64,000 bases of DNA from Fluviicoccus sp. (GTDB taxonomy: Bacteria; Pseudomonadota; Gammaproteobacteria; Pseudomonadales; Moraxellaceae). A model generated the notes under the pieces. The model ran no database searches, had not been told where the DNA came from, and was given only the letters and a program-made list of their open reading frames with translations. Shown piece after piece: positions 31,346-41,579 of this stretch; within the stretch, counting starts at the first letter, position 1, and every line of letters starts with the position of its first letter. Where the stretch lies: contig NZ_JAUSMX010000014.1 in the NCBI RefSeq assembly GCF_030646115.1, forward strand, positions 124,001 to 188,000, in the 5' to 3' direction. A program made the position numbers and the translations under genes.

Positions 31346-33358
31346 TCAGCCCTTGGCCAGATACAGCACCAGATCCTGACCCGGTTTCAGGTTGCGTGAT
31401 CCTTTATTCCAGCTTTGCAGCTGGCTGACGGAAACCTTGTAGCGTTTGCTGATGGAGTACAGGGTATCGCCGCGACGAACTTCGTAACGCACCTGTTTCA
31501 CATCGTTCTTGCCACCCTTGTCACGCTTGGCGAGGCGCGATGACTTCTTGTCCTTTTTACCCTTGCTGCTGTCGGCAACCCGCTCATCACGGTTGTCATC
31601 CTTCTTGCTGCGGGCTTTCGGCTTGCTGTCCTCTTCCTCATCTTCCAGGCGGATGGTCAGGCGCTTGCCGGGACGAAGATTGTCGCTCAGCTTCATGTCG
31701 TTCCAGCGGGCCAGTTCCTTGGGGCTGACGTCATATTTGCGGGAAATGGCAAACAGGGTTTCGCCGGGGCGTACTTTGTGGATTTCAACGTTGCGGTCAT
31801 GGTCGCGGTCATTGCCCTTGGCGGCAACCTTCTTCCCGGACTTTTCAGACTTGTCGGCTTTATCCGCCTTGTCCGCTTTGGTTTTTTCCACCCGGTCGGA
31901 CTTGCTCTCGGCCGCTTCATCCTTGTCCTTGGCGGCAATCCGGGTTGTTAGGGCTTCGGGTTCATCAACCGTTGCCGCAGCTTCCTGTTCCAGAACGGTT
32001 TCGGCTTCGTAATCGGCTTCCTGCATCAACTGCGCCACGCGGGTTGCGGCCGGTGATTTGGAGCCGTCGTAGTAGTGGCCCCTGACTTTGGTTTGCCCAA
32101 CCACCAGCCATTGCCCCGCCACCAGTTTCTTCTTCTTGATGGCAATGCGCTTGTTCAGGTTACGCAGGCTTTTTGACGAGGTGTCAAAGCGATCGGCGAT
32201 TTTGGCCAGGGAATCGCCTTTCTTGGTCTTGTAGCGTTGCACGACCAGACGTTCGGCGGGAGGCAGGGAGGCCAGACGGTTGTCAAAATCAGCAGCGGTA
32301 TTGACCGGCACCAGGATGTGGTAGGACTCCTGAGGGTCGGTGGCCCAGCGCAGGAAGCCCGGGTTCAGTTGGTACAACTGCTTCAGTGTCAGCCCGGCAA
32401 TACGCGCCACGGCTTCCAGCTCTACCTGGCTGCGGGCCTTGACGGTCCGGAAGTGGGGCTGGTTGACAATCGGCTTGAGGGCGATGTTGAAAGCGCCGGG
32501 GTTCTTGATAATCTGGGCGACAGCCAGGAAGCGCGGGACGTAGGCTTCGGTTTCGGCGGGCAGGTCCAGCGACCAGTAATCGGTGGGCAGGCCGGCGGCG
32601 GCATTCTTGTTGATGGCGCGATCGACGGTGCCGGGGCCGGAGTTGTAGGCCGCCAGCGCCAGTTCCCAGGTGCCGAACTTTTTGTAAAGCATGCTCAGGA
32701 ATTCATAGGCGGCGCGGGTGGACTGCATCACATCACGTCGGCCGTCGTACCAGTAGTTCTGCTTCAGGCCGTAAATCTTGCCGGTGCCGGGAATGAACTG
32801 CCACATGCCTGCCGCCTGGGCTGGGGAGTAGGCAAAGGGGTCGTAGGAGCTTTCCACCACCGGCAACAACGCCAGTTCAGTCGGGATGCCGCGTTTTTCG
32901 GCTTCGGTGATGGTGTGGTACAGATAATGGCTGGCGCGGGCCGACATCCGGTCAATATAGTCTTGCCGCTTGGCAAACCAGTTTCGCTGCTGGGCAATAC
33001 GGGGATTCTCCTGGGACAGGTCCAGCCGGAAACCTGCGCGCATGCGCTCCCAGAGATTGCCGAATTTGGCCAAATCTTCAGGGCTGAGGGCCACGGCTTC
33101 CATCTCGGTCACGCCGAGCATTTCGTCAATATCGTCTTGGGTAAAGTCACTGCCGTCGGTGTCGTAATAGCCGGCCGGAGCGTTACTGAGGCCGTCACCC
33201 GGGCGGTTGGCAACAGCCACCGATGGAGAATCCGGTGTGGAAAAACGGGAGTCGGCGGATTTGCGGGGCTGCGAGGAACAGGCGGACAGAATCAGGCTTG
33301 CGAAGGCAAACGCCAGCACCAGTCGGGCGAATTTGCTGAGGTGAAGCCGGAATTGCAT
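31346..33358 (-). CDS. mltD: Membrane-bound lytic murein transglycosylase D with three LysM repeats
   Basis: Lipobox LSAC, ALLPVVESSYDPFAYSPAQAAGMWQFIPGTG catalytic region, C-terminal LysM repeats separated by charged linkers. Confidence 0.93.
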   Translation of the reverse strand: MQFRLHLSKFARLVLAFAFASLILSACSSQPRKSADSRFSTPDSPSVAVANRPGDGLSNAPAGYYDTDGSDFTQDDIDEMLGVTEMEAVALSPEDLAKFGNLWERMRAGFRLDLSQENPRIAQQRNWFAKRQDYIDRMSARASHYLYHTITEAEKRGIPTELALLPVVESSYDPFAYSPAQAAGMWQFIPGTGKIYGLKQNYWYDGRRDVMQSTRAAYEFLSMLYKKFGTWELALAAYNSGPGTVDRAINKNAAAGLPTDYWSLDLPAETEAYVPRFLAVAQIIKNPGAFNIALKPIVNQPHFRTVKARSQVELEAVARIAGLTLKQLYQLNPGFLRWATDPQESYHILVPVNTAADFDNRLASLPPAERLVVQRYKTKKGDSLAKIADRFDTSSKSLRNLNKRIAIKKKKLVAGQWLVVGQTKVRGHYYDGSKSPAATRVAQLMQEADYEAETVLEQEAAATVDEPEALTTRIAAKDKDEAAESKSDRVEKTKADKADKADKSEKSGKKVAAKGNDRDHDRNVEIHKVRPGETLFAISRKYDVSPKELARWNDMKLSDNLRPGKRLTIRLEDEEEDSKPKARSKKDDNRDERVADSSKGKKDKKSSRLAKRDKGGKNDVKQVRYEVRRGDTLYSISKRYKVSVSQLQSWNKGSRNLKPGQDLVLYLAKG

Positions 33359-33481
33359 GCCACAGTACTCCGATGATACCAAAAGTCGGCCGATTCTAGG
33401 GAGCCGGGTGGAATACTGGCAAGCCGGAAACCGGCATTATTCCGGTTGAACTGTAACGAAGTGCGGCAAAACGCTCGTATT

Positions 33482-34279
33482 TTAGCGGACTGGGGGTTTC
33501 CAGTCGTCCTTGTAACGGCGCAAGGCGGCAAAAACCTCTGAAGCAGCAGGGTTTTTTGCACTGTCGGGCAGTAACTCCGCCAGCCGCTCCTGAACGGAAG
33601 GCAATGCCGTGCGGAGAAAGGGATTGATGGCTTTTTCAACGGAAAGTAATACCGGCAAGGTCGGTTCGTCCCGGTTTCGTTTTAACAGGCATGAAAGCCG
33701 GTAATTTTGCAGGGCGATATTCGCCGGTTCAATATGCTGGGCGAATTGCAGGTTGGAGAGGGTATATTCGTGACTGCAGCAGATTTGCGTGTCGTCCGGC
33801 AAAGCCGCGATTAATTCCAGAGAGTGGAACAGCGACTGAGCGTCGCCATCGAAAATGCGACCGCACCCGCCGCTGAAGAGGGTGTCGCCGCAAAACAGTA
33901 TTTTATCAGACTCGTGGTAATAAGCCAGATGGTGCCGGGTGTGGCCCGGCAGCGTCAGGACTTGCCAGATCCCGGTGTCGCCGGTATCCAGCGTTTCGCC
34001 ACCATATAGCGTGTGAGTGACGCCTTCCACGCTTTCCGGGCCATAGACAGGAACCCCGGGGTGCATTTGGCGCAGTTCGGGCAGGCCGGCACAGTGGTCG
34101 GCGTGATGATGCGTGACAAGTACCGTCGCCAAGCGCCAGTCGTGTTCTTGCAAAACCTGTGAAAGCAGGGCGTAATCACCGGGGTCTACCGCCAGCACCG
34201 CCCCGGCAGGGGATATCCGCAACCAAAGATAGTTGTCGGCGAACATTGGAACCGGTTTCAACACATGCGGTTGGGGCAT
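33482..34279 (-). CDS. gloB: Hydroxyacylglutathione hydrolase (glyoxalase II)
   Basis: THHHADHCAGLPEL metal-binding motif and FCGDTLFSGGCGR. Confidence 0.94.
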   Translation of the reverse strand: MPQPHVLKPVPMFADNYLWLRISPAGAVLAVDPGDYALLSQVLQEHDWRLATVLVTHHHADHCAGLPELRQMHPGVPVYGPESVEGVTHTLYGGETLDTGDTGIWQVLTLPGHTRHHLAYYHESDKILFCGDTLFSGGCGRIFDGDAQSLFHSLELIAALPDDTQICCSHEYTLSNLQFAQHIEPANIALQNYRLSCLLKRNRDEPTLPVLLSVEKAINPFLRTALPSVQERLAELLPDSAKNPAASEVFAALRRYKDDWKPPVR

Positions 34280-34354
34280 GACAGCTTTACTCCATGACAG
34301 TTATTCCGGCAGCGTCCATAATCATCATAGTCCATTCAAGCGGGTATTGTTCCC

Positions 34355-35146
34355 ATGGAATTGCCTCATCTTTGGCAGCCGGCCTCGCGGCTGGACGTGG
34401 CCGGTTCGCTCTCCGCCTGGTTTGATTCCGAACTGGGGCGAGAGTTGCTGGTGGCGGAAAACCGACTGCTCGGGCATATCCTGCCCGATCTCTTCGGCTA
34501 TCATGCGCTGCAGTTGGGGCAGTTGGTGAGCGCCAACCTGCTGCTGGGCAGCCGTATTCGTCATCGTATTGTCGCTGATACGGCGTTGCAGCCGGTGGAG
34601 GGGTTATCGCCGTTACTGGCCCGTCCCGACAGTTTGCCGCTGGCCGACTCCAGTGTGGATGTCGTGGTGCTGCATCACTTGCTTGATGTCTCCGCCAACC
34701 CGCACGCCGTGCTGCGCGAGGCATCCAGGGTGCTGCTGCCGGAGGGGCATCTGGTGATCCTGGGGTTCAATCCCTGGAGCCTGTGGGGCCTGTGGCGCTT
34801 CTTTCGCATGCCGTGGGCGTCGACGCCGTGGTTGCGGCAGGTGCTCAGCCCGCACCGGATGTCCGACTGGCTGACCCTGCTTGACTTTGATGTGGTCGGC
34901 GTAGAGTCCGCCTTTTTCCTGCCGCCGGTGGATACCGCGCTGGTGCGGCGGCGGCTTTCCTGGCTGGAGCCGCTGGGCATGCGTTACTGGAGCCAGGGCG
35001 GGGCGTCCTATGCCTTGCTGGCGCGGAAACGGGTGTCGTGCCTGACGCCGTTGAGACTGCGTCAGCCATTGCTGCAATTGCTGCGTCCGGCGCTGCTGAC
35101 CGAAACCCGCAGCAGCCAGGACTCACATCAACAACGCGAAGACTGA
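34355..35146 (+). CDS. Class I SAM-dependent methyltransferase
   Basis: LPLADSSVDVVVLHHLLDVSANPHAVLREASRVLLPEGHLVILGFNPWS (methyltransferase 11 pattern). Confidence 0.85.
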   Translation: MELPHLWQPASRLDVAGSLSAWFDSELGRELLVAENRLLGHILPDLFGYHALQLGQLVSANLLLGSRIRHRIVADTALQPVEGLSPLLARPDSLPLADSSVDVVVLHHLLDVSANPHAVLREASRVLLPEGHLVILGFNPWSLWGLWRFFRMPWASTPWLRQVLSPHRMSDWLTLLDFDVVGVESAFFLPPVDTALVRRRLSWLEPLGMRYWSQGGASYALLARKRVSCLTPLRLRQPLLQLLRPALLTETRSSQDSHQQRED

Positions 35147-35152
35147 GCCTGC

Positions 35153-35599
35153 ATGAAGAAGATAGAAATTTACAGTGACGGCGCCTGTCGCGGCAATCCC
35201 GGTCCTGGCGGATGGGGCGCATTGCTGCGTTTCGGTGCTCACGAAAAGCGGCTGTATGGCGCTGAGACCCTGACCACCAATAACCGCATGGAGCTGATGG
35301 CCACGATCGAGGCGCTGCGCGCGCTCAGCGAGCCGTGCGAGGTGACGGTCTGGACCGACTCGCAATATGTCAAGAAGGGCATGACCGAGTGGTTGCCGGG
35401 CTGGAAGGCGCGCGGCTGGAAAACAGCGGCCAAGGAACCGGTGAAAAATGCCGACTTGTGGGTGGCGCTGGAAAAGGAAGCGGCGCGTCACCGGGTGGAC
35501 TGGCAATGGGTCAAGGGGCATGCCGGGCACGAAGGCAACGAAGAGGCGGACCGCCTGGCAAATCTGGCCATTGATGAAATGCAGGAAACACGCGCATGA
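35153..35599 (+). CDS. rnhA: Ribonuclease HI
   Basis: [26 protein letters not shown] and [19 protein letters not shown]. Confidence 0.97.
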   Translation: MKKIEIYSDGACRGNPGPGGWGALLRFGAHEKRLYGAETLTTNNRMELMATIEALRALSEPCEVTVWTDSQYVKKGMTEWLPGWKARGWKTAAKEPVKNADLWVALEKEAARHRVDWQWVKGHAGHEGNEEADRLANLAIDEMQETRA

Positions 35600-36309
35600 G
35601 ACAAATCGTACTGGATACTGAAACCACCGGCATGAATCCGCTGGAAGGCCATCGCATCATTGAAATCGGTTGCCTGGAGCTGGAGAACCGGCGGTTGACC
35701 GGTCGCACCTTCCACCACTATCTGCAACCGGACCGGCTGATTGACCCCGAGGCGATCGCCGTCCATGGCATCACCGATGAGTTCCTGATCGGCAAACCGC
35801 GTTTTCAGGAGGTTGCCGCCGATTTTGTCGAATTTGTGCGCGGCGCTGAACTGGTCATCCATAACGCGGCGTTTGACCTCAGCTTCATGGATCACGAAAT
35901 GAAGCGGCTTGATCCGGAATTCGGTTCTTTCCGCGCCATTTGCGCTGTGCTGGACACCTTGCTCATGGCCCGGCAAAAGCATATCGGGCAGAAAAACACG
36001 CTCGATGCGTTGGCGAAGCGTTACTTCGTCGATCACCGCCAGCGCAGTTACCACGGCGCGCTGCTGGATGCCGAAATTCTGGCCGATGTTTACTTGGCCA
36101 TGACCGGGGGGCAGGTGGGTCTGGGCCTCCAGGAGGAAGGGGATGAGGGCGACGGCCAGGAAACCGTCCGGCCCCTTCCGGCGGGCCGCAAACCGCTGCC
36201 GATTGTCCGCGCCACAGAGGAAGAAGCCGCCGCACACGCCGCGCGCCTCGATATTCTTGACAAATCCTGTGGCGGAACCTGCATTTGGCGTCAAGAAGGG
36301 CTGGCGTGA
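35596..36309 (+). CDS. dnaQ: DNA polymerase III epsilon subunit
   Basis: [25 protein letters not shown] exonuclease motif; overlaps rnhA by 4 nt. Confidence 0.95.
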   Translation: MRQIVLDTETTGMNPLEGHRIIEIGCLELENRRLTGRTFHHYLQPDRLIDPEAIAVHGITDEFLIGKPRFQEVAADFVEFVRGAELVIHNAAFDLSFMDHEMKRLDPEFGSFRAICAVLDTLLMARQKHIGQKNTLDALAKRYFVDHRQRSYHGALLDAEILADVYLAMTGGQVGLGLQEEGDEGDGQETVRPLPAGRKPLPIVRATEEEAAAHAARLDILDKSCGGTCIWRQEGLA

Positions 36310-36390
36310 CGGCGGTAAAACCATTATTTTAGGATCGATAATGACAGGCGATAGCCATTTCCCCAACCCGAATAATACAGGAAGGAATCC

Positions 36391-38064
36391 ATGCTTCCGA
36401 AGATCGATGTAAGCGCGCTGAATCTTATCAAGTCCGAAATAGACGTTTCCCTGGCCCAGATCGAAGGTTCGCTGAGCGCCTTTGTCGAGGACAATACCAA
36501 CAACGGGCCGTTGGGCGAGTGTGTCGACGCCATGCAACAGGTCTGGGGGGCGCTCCGGCTGATCAATCTCCAGGGCGCCGCCGAACTGGCCGAACTGCTG
36601 TTCGCCTTGCTGCGGCAGATCAACGAACTTCAGGAAAATACGCCCGAACGCTATTTCTCCGCACTCGGCAACGGCATGATGGTCATGATCCGTTATCTGG
36701 AGTACGTGCAGATCAAGGCGATCAGCGTCCCGCAATTGTTGCTGCCCTCCATCAATGACTGCCGTCGCGTGCTGTCTGTTCCCGAGTTAGGGGAAGGCTA
36801 CTTTCTGGATGTGCCGTTCCTGCCCGAAACCCCGGCCGTTTTGCCGCTGGATCTGGAACCGGCCCGGGAAATGGCGCTGGCGCACCGCATCCGCCACATG
36901 TACCAGATCGGCTTGCTGAACCTGTTGCGTGATCAGGCCGAACCCCTGCATTACCATTTGATGTCCCGCGCTCTGGAGCGCGCTGCACAACTCTGCGCCG
37001 GCCGGGCCCAGTCCCTGCTGTGGTGGGTGGGCGAGGCGGTGCTGGAAGCGTTCTCCGGCGGTGTTGAACTGACCCAGGGCCGCAAGCGGTTACTGGCCCA
37101 GATGGAGCAGCAGCTGCGTCTGCTCAGCCTGCCGGGCGGTGCCTCACAGCCGGTTGACATGACGGTATTGGCCAATGCACTGGCCATTGTCGGTCTGGGT
37201 GAGTCGGGCGGCAAGGTGCTGGAAGTCCAGCAGGCCTTCGACCTGGCCGACAACTGCATTTCCCAGAGCCAGCTTCAGGCGCAGCATGACTCCATGTTCG
37301 GGCCCGGTGGCTCGGTCATCAAGACGGTGGCCACCGTCTTGAAAGATGAAATCGCCCACGTCAAGGATGTGCTGGATATCATTGCCCGCGGCGCCCAGCA
37401 GGAAGAGGAAAGTTATCAGACAGTGGCCGATGAAATCACCAAGGCCTCCCAAACGCTGGTCATGCTGTCACTGAACGACGTTGCCGGCGCCATGCGCCGT
37501 CAGGCGGATATCGTGCGCGGCTGGCATGAGTTCCCCGGTGAGCAGGACTTGAACACTCTGGTGGATGTGCTGCTGCAGGCGGACAACTCTGTGGCGGCGC
37601 TGGACAAGGAAATGTCGCCGGGCAACCAGACGGTGGTCAACAATTCGCGTATCTCCATCCACCAGTTGGACGAAGCCCGCGCCATGCTGGTGGCGGAAAG
37701 CCGCGCCGGTATGTCGCTGGTGAAGCGCGCCATCCTGTCGTATCTGGAGTCGCAAGGGGACTCCCTGCATCTGGCGAATGTTCCCGCCACCCTGCAATCC
37801 ACCAGCGGCGGCTTGTCCTTCCTGATGGCGGACCGAGGCTCGGGTGTGCTTCGTTCTTGCGCTGCGTTTGTGGATCGTCTGGTCAACTCCAAGTCGATGC
37901 CGCCGATGTCTGTCATTGAGACCTTTGCGGATGCCATTGCCTGTGTGGATTATTATCTGGAAAGCCTGGAAGTGAACAAGCCGGTCAGTGACAATGTTTT
38001 TGACATTGGCGAGGAGAGTGTGGCAGAACTGGGCTTTCCCGTTCTGAACCGACAGGCTGCCTGA
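36391..38064 (+). CDS. fimL: FimL-like twitching/chemotaxis regulator (ChpA N-terminus-like)
   Basis: 557 aa with Hpt-like helices, adjacent to nudC, dnaQ and rnhA as in Pseudomonas; assignment relies on synteny and size. Confidence 0.72.
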   Translation: MLPKIDVSALNLIKSEIDVSLAQIEGSLSAFVEDNTNNGPLGECVDAMQQVWGALRLINLQGAAELAELLFALLRQINELQENTPERYFSALGNGMMVMIRYLEYVQIKAISVPQLLLPSINDCRRVLSVPELGEGYFLDVPFLPETPAVLPLDLEPAREMALAHRIRHMYQIGLLNLLRDQAEPLHYHLMSRALERAAQLCAGRAQSLLWWVGEAVLEAFSGGVELTQGRKRLLAQMEQQLRLLSLPGGASQPVDMTVLANALAIVGLGESGGKVLEVQQAFDLADNCISQSQLQAQHDSMFGPGGSVIKTVATVLKDEIAHVKDVLDIIARGAQQEEESYQTVADEITKASQTLVMLSLNDVAGAMRRQADIVRGWHEFPGEQDLNTLVDVLLQADNSVAALDKEMSPGNQTVVNNSRISIHQLDEARAMLVAESRAGMSLVKRAILSYLESQGDSLHLANVPATLQSTSGGLSFLMADRGSGVLRSCAAFVDRLVNSKSMPPMSVIETFADAIACVDYYLESLEVNKPVSDNVFDIGEESVAELGFPVLNRQAA

Positions 38065-38867
38065 TGTTCGTCAACACTGTGGAGCCGGAGCAGGCGCTCT
38101 GGCTCCTGTTTCATGAAAACAAGCTGATCATTCATACCCCCTCCGGCGCATTGCTGCACCGGAGTCCGGGTTTACTGCCGTTCCCCTTGCCCGATTTCCA
38201 TGTCGTGGAGCAGACCGCCCACCGGCGGGTTCATGTCGCCCGTATTGCCGCCCCGGAGTTGCTGACGGAAGATTATGGTTTGCAGGGGCTGCGTGACCTG
38301 TTGCTGACCGGCACGACGGAGAATTTCCGGCTGGCCGCCACCGCGCTCCAGATATTGGAGTGGGACCGTAACCACCGTTTCTGCAGCCATTGCGGTGCCC
38401 CGACACAGCCGCACCCCAAGGGCGAGCGCGCCAAGGTCTGCACTGCCTGCCACTATGCCCAGTACCCGCGTATCCAGCCCTGCGTCATTGTCGCCATAAC
38501 CCGCGACGATCACATTCTGCTGGCGCGCGCGCAGCGATATGCGATTCCCATGTACAGTTTACTGGCCGGTTTCGTGGAAGTGGGGGAAACCCTGGAGGAG
38601 GCGGTTGACCGGGAAGTGGCGGAGGAGTCCGGGGTCACTGTGCGCGACCTGCGTTATTTCGGCAGTCAGTCTTGGCCATTCCCCGGCAACCTGATGCTGG
38701 CGTTCCGGGCGGAATGGGATGCCGGCGATATCGTGATCCAGGAAGAAGAAATTATGGATGCGCAGTTTTTCCACTACCGCAACCTGCCCATGATTCCCCC
38801 GCCGGGCAGCATTGCCCATGATGTGATCATGGCGGCCGTGCAGGAATTGACAGCGCGCTACGGCTAG
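38064..38867 (+). CDS. nudC: NAD+ diphosphatase (Nudix)
   Basis: Zinc ribbon CSHCG...CTAC and Nudix box GFVEVGETLEEAVDREVAEESGV. Confidence 0.94.
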   Translation: MFVNTVEPEQALWLLFHENKLIIHTPSGALLHRSPGLLPFPLPDFHVVEQTAHRRVHVARIAAPELLTEDYGLQGLRDLLLTGTTENFRLAATALQILEWDRNHRFCSHCGAPTQPHPKGERAKVCTACHYAQYPRIQPCVIVAITRDDHILLARAQRYAIPMYSLLAGFVEVGETLEEAVDREVAEESGVTVRDLRYFGSQSWPFPGNLMLAFRAEWDAGDIVIQEEEIMDAQFFHYRNLPMIPPPGSIAHDVIMAAVQELTARYG

Positions 38868-38903
38868 GCCCGCAGGCTGAGTCCTTTAAACTTGGAGTCT
38901 TTA

Positions 38904-39947
38904 ATGGTTGTTGACTTGCTGCTGCAATATGGATTGTTCCTCGCCAAGGCCTTTACCGTGGTCGTGGCGGTCATGTTCATCATCATCACTATCGCCAACC
39001 TGAGCGAGCGCCGTCGCAACAGCGATGACGACGGTGATATCGAAATCATGCGGATTAATGAACGCTACGAGCACTATGCCAATGTATTGCGCATGGCCGT
39101 GTTTGACAAAAACAAGCTCAAGGCCTTTTTCAAGGCGGAAAAAGAACGCGAGAAGGCTGAATCCAAGCCCAAGGCGGATGCTGCACCGGCCCGCCGCCGT
39201 ATTTTTGTGCTCAATTTTCATGGCGATATGCGGGCATCGGCCACGGAAAACCTGCGTCAGGAAATAACGGCCGTGCTGACTCTGGCCGAGACCACCGACG
39301 AGGTGGTGGTGAACCTGGAAAGCCCCGGCGGCATGGTGCATGGCTATGGTCTGGCTTCTTCCCAACTGGCGCGTATCCGCCAGAAGAACATTCCGCTGAC
39401 GATTTGCGTGGACAAGGTGGCCGCGAGCGGCGGTTACATGATGGCTTGCCTCGGCAACCGCATTATTGCCGCGCCGTTTGCCATTGTCGGCTCCATCGGC
39501 GTCGTGGCGCAGATTCCCAACTTTCACCGCTTGCTGGACAAGTGGGACATTGATTTTGAAGTACTGACTGCCGGGGAATACAAACGGACGTTGACGGTGT
39601 TTGGAGAAAATACCGATGCCGGACGCGAAAAATTTGTGGAAGAGCTTGATGACACCCATGCGCTGTTCAAGGAGTTCGTCAAGGATTACCGCCCCGCGCT
39701 GGACATTGCCAAAGTGGCTACCGGCGAGCATTGGTATGGCTCCCGCGCCCTCAGCCTGGGATTGGTGGATACGCTGATGACCAGTGATGAATACCTGTTG
39801 ACGGCCAGCCGCGAAGCCGATATTTATGCCGTCCGCTTTGTACACAAAGTGCCCCTGCTGCAACGGGTCGGGCTGGTGGCAGCCTCCAGCGTGGATAAAG
39901 TGCTGCTGGGGTGGTGGGAACGCATCGTGCAGAAACCCCGTTACTGA
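38904..39947 (+). CDS. sohB: SohB-like inner-membrane S49 peptidase
   Basis: TM N-terminus, VDKVAASGGYMMACLGNRIIAAPFAIVGSIGVVAQIPNFHRLLDK. Confidence 0.93.
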   Translation: MVVDLLLQYGLFLAKAFTVVVAVMFIIITIANLSERRRNSDDDGDIEIMRINERYEHYANVLRMAVFDKNKLKAFFKAEKEREKAESKPKADAAPARRRIFVLNFHGDMRASATENLRQEITAVLTLAETTDEVVVNLESPGGMVHGYGLASSQLARIRQKNIPLTICVDKVAASGGYMMACLGNRIIAAPFAIVGSIGVVAQIPNFHRLLDKWDIDFEVLTAGEYKRTLTVFGENTDAGREKFVEELDDTHALFKEFVKDYRPALDIAKVATGEHWYGSRALSLGLVDTLMTSDEYLLTASREADIYAVRFVHKVPLLQRVGLVAASSVDKVLLGWWERIVQKPRY

Positions 39948-39972
39948 TTTTACTGTGCTTGGAGACGCCGCC

Positions 39973-41487
39973 ATGACCGGTTTTGCGGAATACGATCGCT
40001 ATGATGCCCTGGGGCTGGCGGACTTGGTCCGGCGCAAGGAGGTTTCCGCTGCGGAGTTGCTGGAGGAGGCGATTGAGCGCCGTAACCGCATCAATCCGTT
40101 CATCAATGCCGTGGTGCTGGACATGGACCGGCAAGCGCGGGCCACTCTGAGTCTAGTTCTCCCGGATGGTCCGTTTACCGGTGTTCCTTTCCTGATCAAG
40201 GATTTGCTGGGGGCCTATGCCGGTGTGCCCCTGACATCCGGCAGTCGGGCCTATCGTCATTATGTCCCGGATTACGACAGCGAGATGGTCCGCCGCTACA
40301 AGGCTTCCGGTGCGGTAATCTTCGGCAAGACCAATACTCCTGAATTCGGCCTGATGGGCGTGACCGAGCCTGAACTGTTCGGCATTACCCGCAATCCCTG
40401 GAATCTGGAGCGCACACCCGGCGGCTCCAGTGGCGGCTCTGCGGCTGCCGTCGCGGCAGGCATTGTGCCCATCGCCGGCGGTGGAGATGGCGGCGGCAGC
40501 CTGCGTATTCCGGCCTCGTGTTGCGGACTGGTTGGCTTCAAGCCCACCCGGGGACGAAATCCGCATGGTCCGGCGGTCACCGAACCGTGGTTCGGTCAGG
40601 TTCAGGAAGGCATTCTCTCCCGTTCCGTGCGTGATACTGCCGCCATGCTTGATGCCACGCACGGCCCTGATGTCGGCGCCCTGTATGCCGCTCCGCCCTT
40701 TACCGGCCGTTTTCTGGATGAAGTCTCCGTAGCACCCGGCCGCCTGCGTATTGCGTTCAGCCTTGAACCCTTGCTGCGGGACGGCAACATGGATGAGGAG
40801 TGTATCCGGGGCCTGCAGAACACCGTTCGCCTGTTGCAGGGGCTGGGTCATGAACTGGTGGAAGCGACGCCGGATCTGGACCGTCAGGCGCTCGCGGAAG
40901 GCTATTTGCTGCGCATTGCTGCTGCCACTGCCGGGGAGGTAGGCGAGGCGGAGCGCGTGCTGGGACGGCGTTTGAAACTGGATGATTTTGAAACGGAGAC
41001 CTGGTCGTTGGTGCGTCTGGGACAGTCGTTCACCGCCGGGGATCTGGATAACGCCAATCGCATTATTTATACCCAGATGCGGAGGTTTGACCGTTTCATG
41101 CAGGATTATGATGTGTTCCTGACGCCGACGCTGTCCGCAACCCCGCCGGGCTTTGGCGAGTTCCGGCTGAAGGGCGCTGAAAAACTGCTGGCACCTTTGG
41201 CCAAACGGTTCCCGGCCGGACCGCTGGTGCATCTGTTCCCGGTATTGTCGCGTCTGGCCGCGCAGAATTTCCAATGGGTGACATCGACCCCGGTCATGAA
41301 CATGAGCGGCCATCCCTCTGTTTCCCTGCCGCTGCACTGGTCCGCCGGCAATTTGCCGGTGGGGATGATGTTTACCGGCCGGTTCGGGGATGAGGCCACG
41401 TTGTTCCGACTTTCCGGGCAGTTGGAGTCGGCTGCCCCCTGGTTTGAGCGCCGGGCGCCGGTGCATGCGGGTAATGGCCTTAAATGA
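39973..41487 (+). CDS. Amidase signature family protein
   Basis: [74 protein letters not shown]. Confidence 0.94.
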   Translation: MTGFAEYDRYDALGLADLVRRKEVSAAELLEEAIERRNRINPFINAVVLDMDRQARATLSLVLPDGPFTGVPFLIKDLLGAYAGVPLTSGSRAYRHYVPDYDSEMVRRYKASGAVIFGKTNTPEFGLMGVTEPELFGITRNPWNLERTPGGSSGGSAAAVAAGIVPIAGGGDGGGSLRIPASCCGLVGFKPTRGRNPHGPAVTEPWFGQVQEGILSRSVRDTAAMLDATHGPDVGALYAAPPFTGRFLDEVSVAPGRLRIAFSLEPLLRDGNMDEECIRGLQNTVRLLQGLGHELVEATPDLDRQALAEGYLLRIAAATAGEVGEAERVLGRRLKLDDFETETWSLVRLGQSFTAGDLDNANRIIYTQMRRFDRFMQDYDVFLTPTLSATPPGFGEFRLKGAEKLLAPLAKRFPAGPLVHLFPVLSRLAAQNFQWVTSTPVMNMSGHPSVSLPLHWSAGNLPVGMMFTGRFGDEATLFRLSGQLESAAPWFERRAPVHAGNGLK

Positions 41488-41579
41488 CAGGTTTATTGGC
41501 ACCTTGGAGCCTATAACGACGGGTGGGTCATTGGTGATACTGCATGCATTGCAGCGACACATAACCAGAGGAATTCGCC

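Noticed and set aside
35488-36735. 415-aa minus-strand ORF across rnhA/dnaQ/fimL
   Set aside because: Overlaps three well-supported + strand genes; shadow ORF.
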